Source of the DNA: Pseudescherichia vulneris NBRC 102420
GTDB taxonomy: Bacteria; Pseudomonadota; Gammaproteobacteria; Enterobacterales; Enterobacteriaceae
NCBI RefSeq assembly: GCF_000759795.1
Contig: NZ_BBMZ01000018.1
Span: forward strand, 1-64,000
Direction: 5' to 3'
Length of the DNA: 64,000 nt
Shown: positions 60,591 through 64,000 of the stretch, in pieces
Numbering within the stretch: the first letter of the stretch is position 1
Layout of the letters: each line of letters opens with the position of its first letter
Program-made: the position numbers and the translations under genes
The notes under the pieces: model-generated
The model's input: only the letters and a program-made list of their open reading frames with translations
What the model was told of the DNA's origin: nothing
Databases searched by the model: none

Positions 60591-61859
60591 ATGCGCAAAA
60601 CAGGTCATATGCGCTGGTTTATGGTTTCGCTGGTGACGCTCGGTACCGTTCTTTGCTATTTAACCAGAAACACCATTTCGGCAGCGGCACCCACGCTACA
60701 AAGCGATCTGCACATCACTACGCAGCAATACTCCTGGATTATTGCTACCTTCTCCGCCTGCTATACCATCGCTCAGCCAATCGCGGGGTATATCCTGGAT
60801 TCGCTCGGCACCAAAATGGGCTATACCATTTTCGGCCTGCTGTGGGGCGTGTTCTGCATCGGTGCGTCGTTCTCTACCAGCTGGACGGGACTGGCATTCT
60901 TCCGTGGCCTCGGCGGCTTTGCCGAAAGCGCGATGATTCCTGCCGGGCTGAAAGCGGTGACCGAATGGTTCCCGGATCGCGAGCGCTCCGTGGCGGTAGG
61001 CTACTTTAACGTTGGATCCTCTATCGGCGCGGTGATTGCGCCCCCGCTGGTGGCCTGGGCGATCTTTATGCGCGACTGGCGGCTGGCCTTTATTATCGTC
61101 GGCGTCTCCAGCGTGCTGTGGGCTGCGGGCTGGTACTTCACCTATAACCGTCCGGCAAAGGCCAAATCCCTCTCCAAAGAGGAGTATCTCTACATCACCG
61201 GCGGCCAGCCGGAGAAGGAGCATGTGGAGAAGGTGCGCATTGGTCACCTGCTGAAACAGCGTAAGTTCTGGGGCATCGCATTGCCGCGCTTTTTAGCCGA
61301 ACCTGCCTGGGGGACCTTCAACGCCTGGATCCCGCTGTTTATGGTGCATACCTACGGCTTTAGCCTGAAAGATATCGCCATGTTTGCCTGGATCCCAATG
61401 CTGTTTGCTGACGTAGGCTGCATCGTGGGCGGCTATCTGCCGGGAATGTTCCAGAAACTGTTTGGCGTTAACATTATCGTCTCCCGCAAGCTGGTGGTGA
61501 CCATGGGCGCAGCGCTGATGATCCTGCCCGGCATGGTAGGGCTGTTCGGCAGTCCGATGGTGGCGATTGGTCTGCTGTGCGTCGGCGGGTTTGCCCATCA
61601 GTCGCTCTCCGGGGCGCTGATCACTCTCTCTTCCGATATGTTTGATTCCGGCGAAGTGGCGACCGCCAACGGCTTTACCGGCATGGCAGCCTGGACGGCA
61701 AGCACCCTGTTTGCGCTGGTGGTAGGCGCGCTGGCCGATACCGTCGGCTTTAGCCCGCTGTTTGCCGTGCTCTCCGGCTTCGACGTAGTCGGCGCCATCC
61801 TGCTGTGGATGCTGCTTAAAACCCCTGCTCAAACCCTGATCCCGCAAGAGACGTTCTAA
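60591..61859 (+). CDS. MFS transporter, anion:cation symporter (hexuronate-type) family
   Basis: A 422-residue transporter with about 12 membrane segments. The MFS loop motif LDSLGTKMGYTIFG follows segment 2, and the N-terminus RWFMVSLVTLGTVLCYLTRN plus FFRGLGGFAESAMIPAG are typical of the ExuT/GarP/organic-anion subfamily. The substrate is unresolved: an organic acid is likely. GAGG precedes the ATG. A terminator separates it from the oxidoreductase downstream. Confidence 0.85.
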   Translation: MRKTGHMRWFMVSLVTLGTVLCYLTRNTISAAAPTLQSDLHITTQQYSWIIATFSACYTIAQPIAGYILDSLGTKMGYTIFGLLWGVFCIGASFSTSWTGLAFFRGLGGFAESAMIPAGLKAVTEWFPDRERSVAVGYFNVGSSIGAVIAPPLVAWAIFMRDWRLAFIIVGVSSVLWAAGWYFTYNRPAKAKSLSKEEYLYITGGQPEKEHVEKVRIGHLLKQRKFWGIALPRFLAEPAWGTFNAWIPLFMVHTYGFSLKDIAMFAWIPMLFADVGCIVGGYLPGMFQKLFGVNIIVSRKLVVTMGAALMILPGMVGLFGSPMVAIGLLCVGGFAHQSLSGALITLSSDMFDSGEVATANGFTGMAAWTASTLFALVVGALADTVGFSPLFAVLSGFDVVGAILLWMLLKTPAQTLIPQETF

Positions 61860-61865
61860 CTAAAA

Positions 61866-61894
61866 ATACGCCACCGGCAACCGCAGGTGGCGTT
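61866..61894 (+). terminator. Terminator after the MFS gene
   Basis: ACGCCACC pairs with GGTGGCGT across a ten-base loop, followed by TTTC. It lies just past the MFS stop codon. Confidence 0.8.
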
Positions 61895-61958
61895 TTCAGC
61901 AAATCCTCCCTTGCCTGGCGAACCCCCACAACCCTAGCTACCTTTAAACGACAATAAC

Positions 61959-62039
61959 GAAGGCGCTTCCTGCGGGAAAAGACGCCTTCACTCTGCTGCG
62001 GTGCGGTTTGCCGACGGCGATTGGCAAGGTTGAGGAAGC
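61959..62039 (+). promoter_or_regulatory. Structured leader with ribosome-binding-site pairing, candidate Moco-type riboswitch
   Basis: Two mutually exclusive pairings can be drawn. GAAGGCG (61959-61965) can pair with CGCCTTC (61983-61989). Alternatively GCTTCCT (61965-61971) can pair with AGGAAGC (62033-62039), which covers the ribosome binding site of the oxidoreductase. A TTGCC/GGCAA hairpin (62008-62027) lies between. Sequestration of the ribosome site ahead of a molybdopterin enzyme fits a molybdenum-cofactor riboswitch, but the family assignment is from memory and unverified. Confidence 0.55.
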
Positions 62040-62042
62040 AAA

Positions 62043-64000
62043 ATGAGCGAACCCCTGTGTACCCTGTTTTACGACGGGAGGCCGGTTACTGGCCCGTCGA
62101 ACGTCCCGCTAATCGATTTTCTAACCGCGGGAGGCCTGAAGCTGCCCCATGTCTGCTACCACCCCTCCCTTGAACCCATGCAAACCTGCGATGTCTGCTG
62201 GGTAGAATACAATGGCGAGCTGGTGCGCGGCTGTACGCTTAAAAGCGCCGAAGGCATGCAGATAGCCAGCCGCACGCCGCTTGCCGAGGCGGCGCAGCAT
62301 GAAGGGATGGACCGCCTGCTGGCGAAGCATGAGCTCTACTGCACCGTCTGCGAGCACAACACCGGCGACTGCACGCTGCACAACACCATGGCGGATATGC
62401 ATATCCCCATTCAGCGCTATGAATACCAGCGTAAGCCCTACGTAAAAGACCACTCCAACCCGTTCTACACCTACGACCCCGATCAGTGCATTCTCTGCGG
62501 TCGCTGCGTGGAGGCGTGTCAGAACGTGGAAGTGAATGAAACGCTAAGCATCGACTACACCATGGAACACCCGCGCGTGCTCTGGGACGGCGGCGAAACC
62601 ATCGCCGGATCGAGCTGCGTCAGCTGCGGCCACTGTGTCACCGTCTGCCCCTGTAACGCACTGCTTGAGAAAACCATGCAGCCGGACGCCGGGCCGTTTA
62701 CCAGCATGAAGCAGTCGCTTAAGCGCCCCATGATCGATCTGGTGAAGGCGGTAGAAAACACCACCGGCGCGGAAATCGTCACCGGTATTTCGGTGATGGA
62801 CATGCACTGGCGTCAGCCGGAGATCAAACGCACCAAAACCGTCTGCACCTACTGCGGCGTCGGCTGCAGCTTTGAGATCTGGACGCGCGACCGTCACGTG
62901 CTGAAAGTGCAGCCGATGGCCGACGCGCCCGCCAACGGCATATCTACCTGCGTGAAAGGCAAATTCGCCTGGGATTTTATTAACGATAAAGAGCGTCTCA
63001 CCACGCCGCTTATTCGTGAAAATGGCCGCTTTCGCAAGGCGAGCTGGGACGAAGCGCTGGAGCTGGTGGCCCGCCGCCTGCTGCACATTCGCGACCAGCA
63101 TGGCCCGCAGAGCATCGGCTTTATCGGCTCCAGCAAAGGCAGCAACGAAGAGGCCTACCTGACGCAGAAGATCGCCCGCCTGATTATCGGCACCAACAGC
63201 GTGGACAACTCCTCTCGCTACTGCCAGAACCCCGCGACTCAGGGTTTATTCCGCACCGTAGGCTACGGCGGCGACGCGGGCACGATAGAGGATTTGCAGA
63301 AGGCGGATCTGGTGATCATCGTCGGCAGTAACACCGCTGAAAACCACCCAGTTATCGCAGCAAAACTCAAAGCAGCGAAAAAGCACCACGGTCAGAAACT
63401 GCTGGTCGTCGACCCACGCCGTCACGAGATGGCCGAGCGCGCCGACCTGCACCTACGTGCCCGTTCCGGCACTGACATGGTATGGGCCTCGGCGATGGCC
63501 CGTTATATGTTTGATAACGGCTATGCCGACCAGGCGTTTCTGGACGAGCGGGTCAACCAGGTGGAGGAGTATCGTCAGTCGCTGGCACCGTTTACGCTGG
63601 AGTTCGCGGCAGACATCACCGGGCTTTCCGTTGAGGAACTCACCGCTGCCGCCGAGCTTATCGGCAAGGCAAGCGCGGTCTGCATCGTCTGGGCAATGGG
63701 CATCACCCAGCACAGCCACGGTGCCGATGCCAGCACCGCGCTCTCTAACCTGCTGCTGGTGACCGGCAACTATGGCCGTCCCGGCACCGGTGGCTACCCG
63801 ATGCGCGGCCACAACAACGTGCAGGGGGCGAGCGACTTTGGCTGCCTGAAAGATTACTACCCCGGCTACGAATCGGTAACCGATGAAAGCGTGCGCGAAA
63901 AGTGGGCACGCGCATGGGGCGTTGAGCCAGAGCGGCTGTCGCTGGAGGCGGGCTCGGATAACTTCGAGATGGTTCAACACGCGCGCACGAAACAAATTCG
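62043..64000 (+). CDS. Formate-dehydrogenase-like molybdopterin oxidoreductase alpha subunit (partial, runs off the window)
   Basis: The first 652 residues are in the window. Domains: 2Fe-2S ferredoxin (C38, C49, C52, C64), a His/Cys cluster segment (H96, C100, C103, C110), two 4Fe-4S sites (C149-C159 and C192-C202), and the molybdopterin domain with its own 4Fe-4S (C268, C271, C275, C303). The Mo ligand position is Cys394 in SRYCQNPATQGL, not Sec, despite nearby selC. Gln follows the Cys where characterised formate dehydrogenases have His. Layout suggests a soluble NAD-linked enzyme; annotated relatives are called formate dehydrogenase, but the substrate is uncertain. Confidence 0.88.
   Translation, partial: MSEPLCTLFYDGRPVTGPSNVPLIDFLTAGGLKLPHVCYHPSLEPMQTCDVCWVEYNGELVRGCTLKSAEGMQIASRTPLAEAAQHEGMDRLLAKHELYCTVCEHNTGDCTLHNTMADMHIPIQRYEYQRKPYVKDHSNPFYTYDPDQCILCGRCVEACQNVEVNETLSIDYTMEHPRVLWDGGETIAGSSCVSCGHCVTVCPCNALLEKTMQPDAGPFTSMKQSLKRPMIDLVKAVENTTGAEIVTGISVMDMHWRQPEIKRTKTVCTYCGVGCSFEIWTRDRHVLKVQPMADAPANGISTCVKGKFAWDFINDKERLTTPLIRENGRFRKASWDEALELVARRLLHIRDQHGPQSIGFIGSSKGSNEEAYLTQKIARLIIGTNSVDNSSRYCQNPATQGLFRTVGYGGDAGTIEDLQKADLVIIVGSNTAENHPVIAAKLKAAKKHHGQKLLVVDPRRHEMAERADLHLRARSGTDMVWASAMARYMFDNGYADQAFLDERVNQVEEYRQSLAPFTLEFAADITGLSVEELTAAAELIGKASAVCIVWAMGITQHSHGADASTALSNLLLVTGNYGRPGTGGYPMRGHNNVQGASDFGCLKDYYPGYESVTDESVREKWARAWGVEPERLSLEAGSDNFEMVQHARTKQI

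Overview
This is a chromosomal segment of a member of the Enterobacteriaceae. Most genes are near-identical homologues, in the same order, of the Escherichia coli K-12 cysE to selC region, with moderately high GC in the core genes. The genus cannot be fixed from the sequence alone. A chromosomal class A beta-lactamase, a full-length rph, the absence of gltS between recG and xanP, and a cysteine-type formate-dehydrogenase-like gene after selC point to a relative of Enterobacter, Leclercia, Citrobacter or Kosakonia rather than to E. coli itself.

Layout. (1) 1-13.7 kb: cysE-gpsA-secB-grxC-yibN leftward; gpmI-envC-yibQ rightward; waaH, tdh-kbl leftward; hldD-waaF-waaC rightward. (2) 13.7-22.6 kb: the LPS core operon waaQ-waaG-waaP-waaL-two GT9 transferases-waaY-like runs leftward from an RfaH ops/JUMPstart element, opposite waaA-coaD. 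It carries heptosyltransferase-family enzymes and two kinases, but no GT8 hexosyltransferase. (3) 22.6-30.3 kb: mutM, rpmG-rpmB, radC, coaBC-dut, slmA, rph-pyrE with its UTP attenuator, and yicC. (4) 30.3-38.4 kb: an AT-rich accessory block. It holds a DUF3289 putative toxin with three tandem DUF943 putative immunity genes, a three-gene overlapping unit (PEP-mutase/isocitrate-lyase-like, Ada, HD hydrolase), a pesticin/T4-lysozyme-like muramidase overlapping an LprI-like lysozyme-inhibitor gene, and a stand-alone EntD-like phosphopantetheinyl transferase. (5) 38.4-53.5 kb: the conserved ligB, gmk-rpoZ-spoT-trmH-recG, xanP, yicH and yicJ-yicI. (6) 53.5-64 kb: selC (tRNA-Sec) followed by a 1.4-kb rhuM insert ended by a duplicated tRNA 3' end. 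After it come a second putative effector/immunity pair with an inverted immunity pseudogene, the beta-lactamase, an orphan CdiI-like immunity gene, an aldo-keto reductase, a carboxymuconolactone-decarboxylase-like protein, a CRP-linked MFS transporter, and the start of a large molybdopterin oxidoreductase behind a structured leader that can pair with its ribosome binding site.

Together the core genes cover cysteine and phospholipid precursors, glycolysis, division-site cell wall hydrolysis, LPS core assembly, translation, pyrimidine and CoA synthesis, stringent response and DNA repair. The accessory blocks are dominated by interbacterial-antagonism genes: three putative toxin/immunity modules and one orphan immunity gene. 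No T6SS, CdiA or Rhs delivery gene is in the window, so delivery is unproven. The least described parts are the DUF3289/DUF943 array, the muramidase/LprI pair and the selC-proximal DUF4056-like pair.
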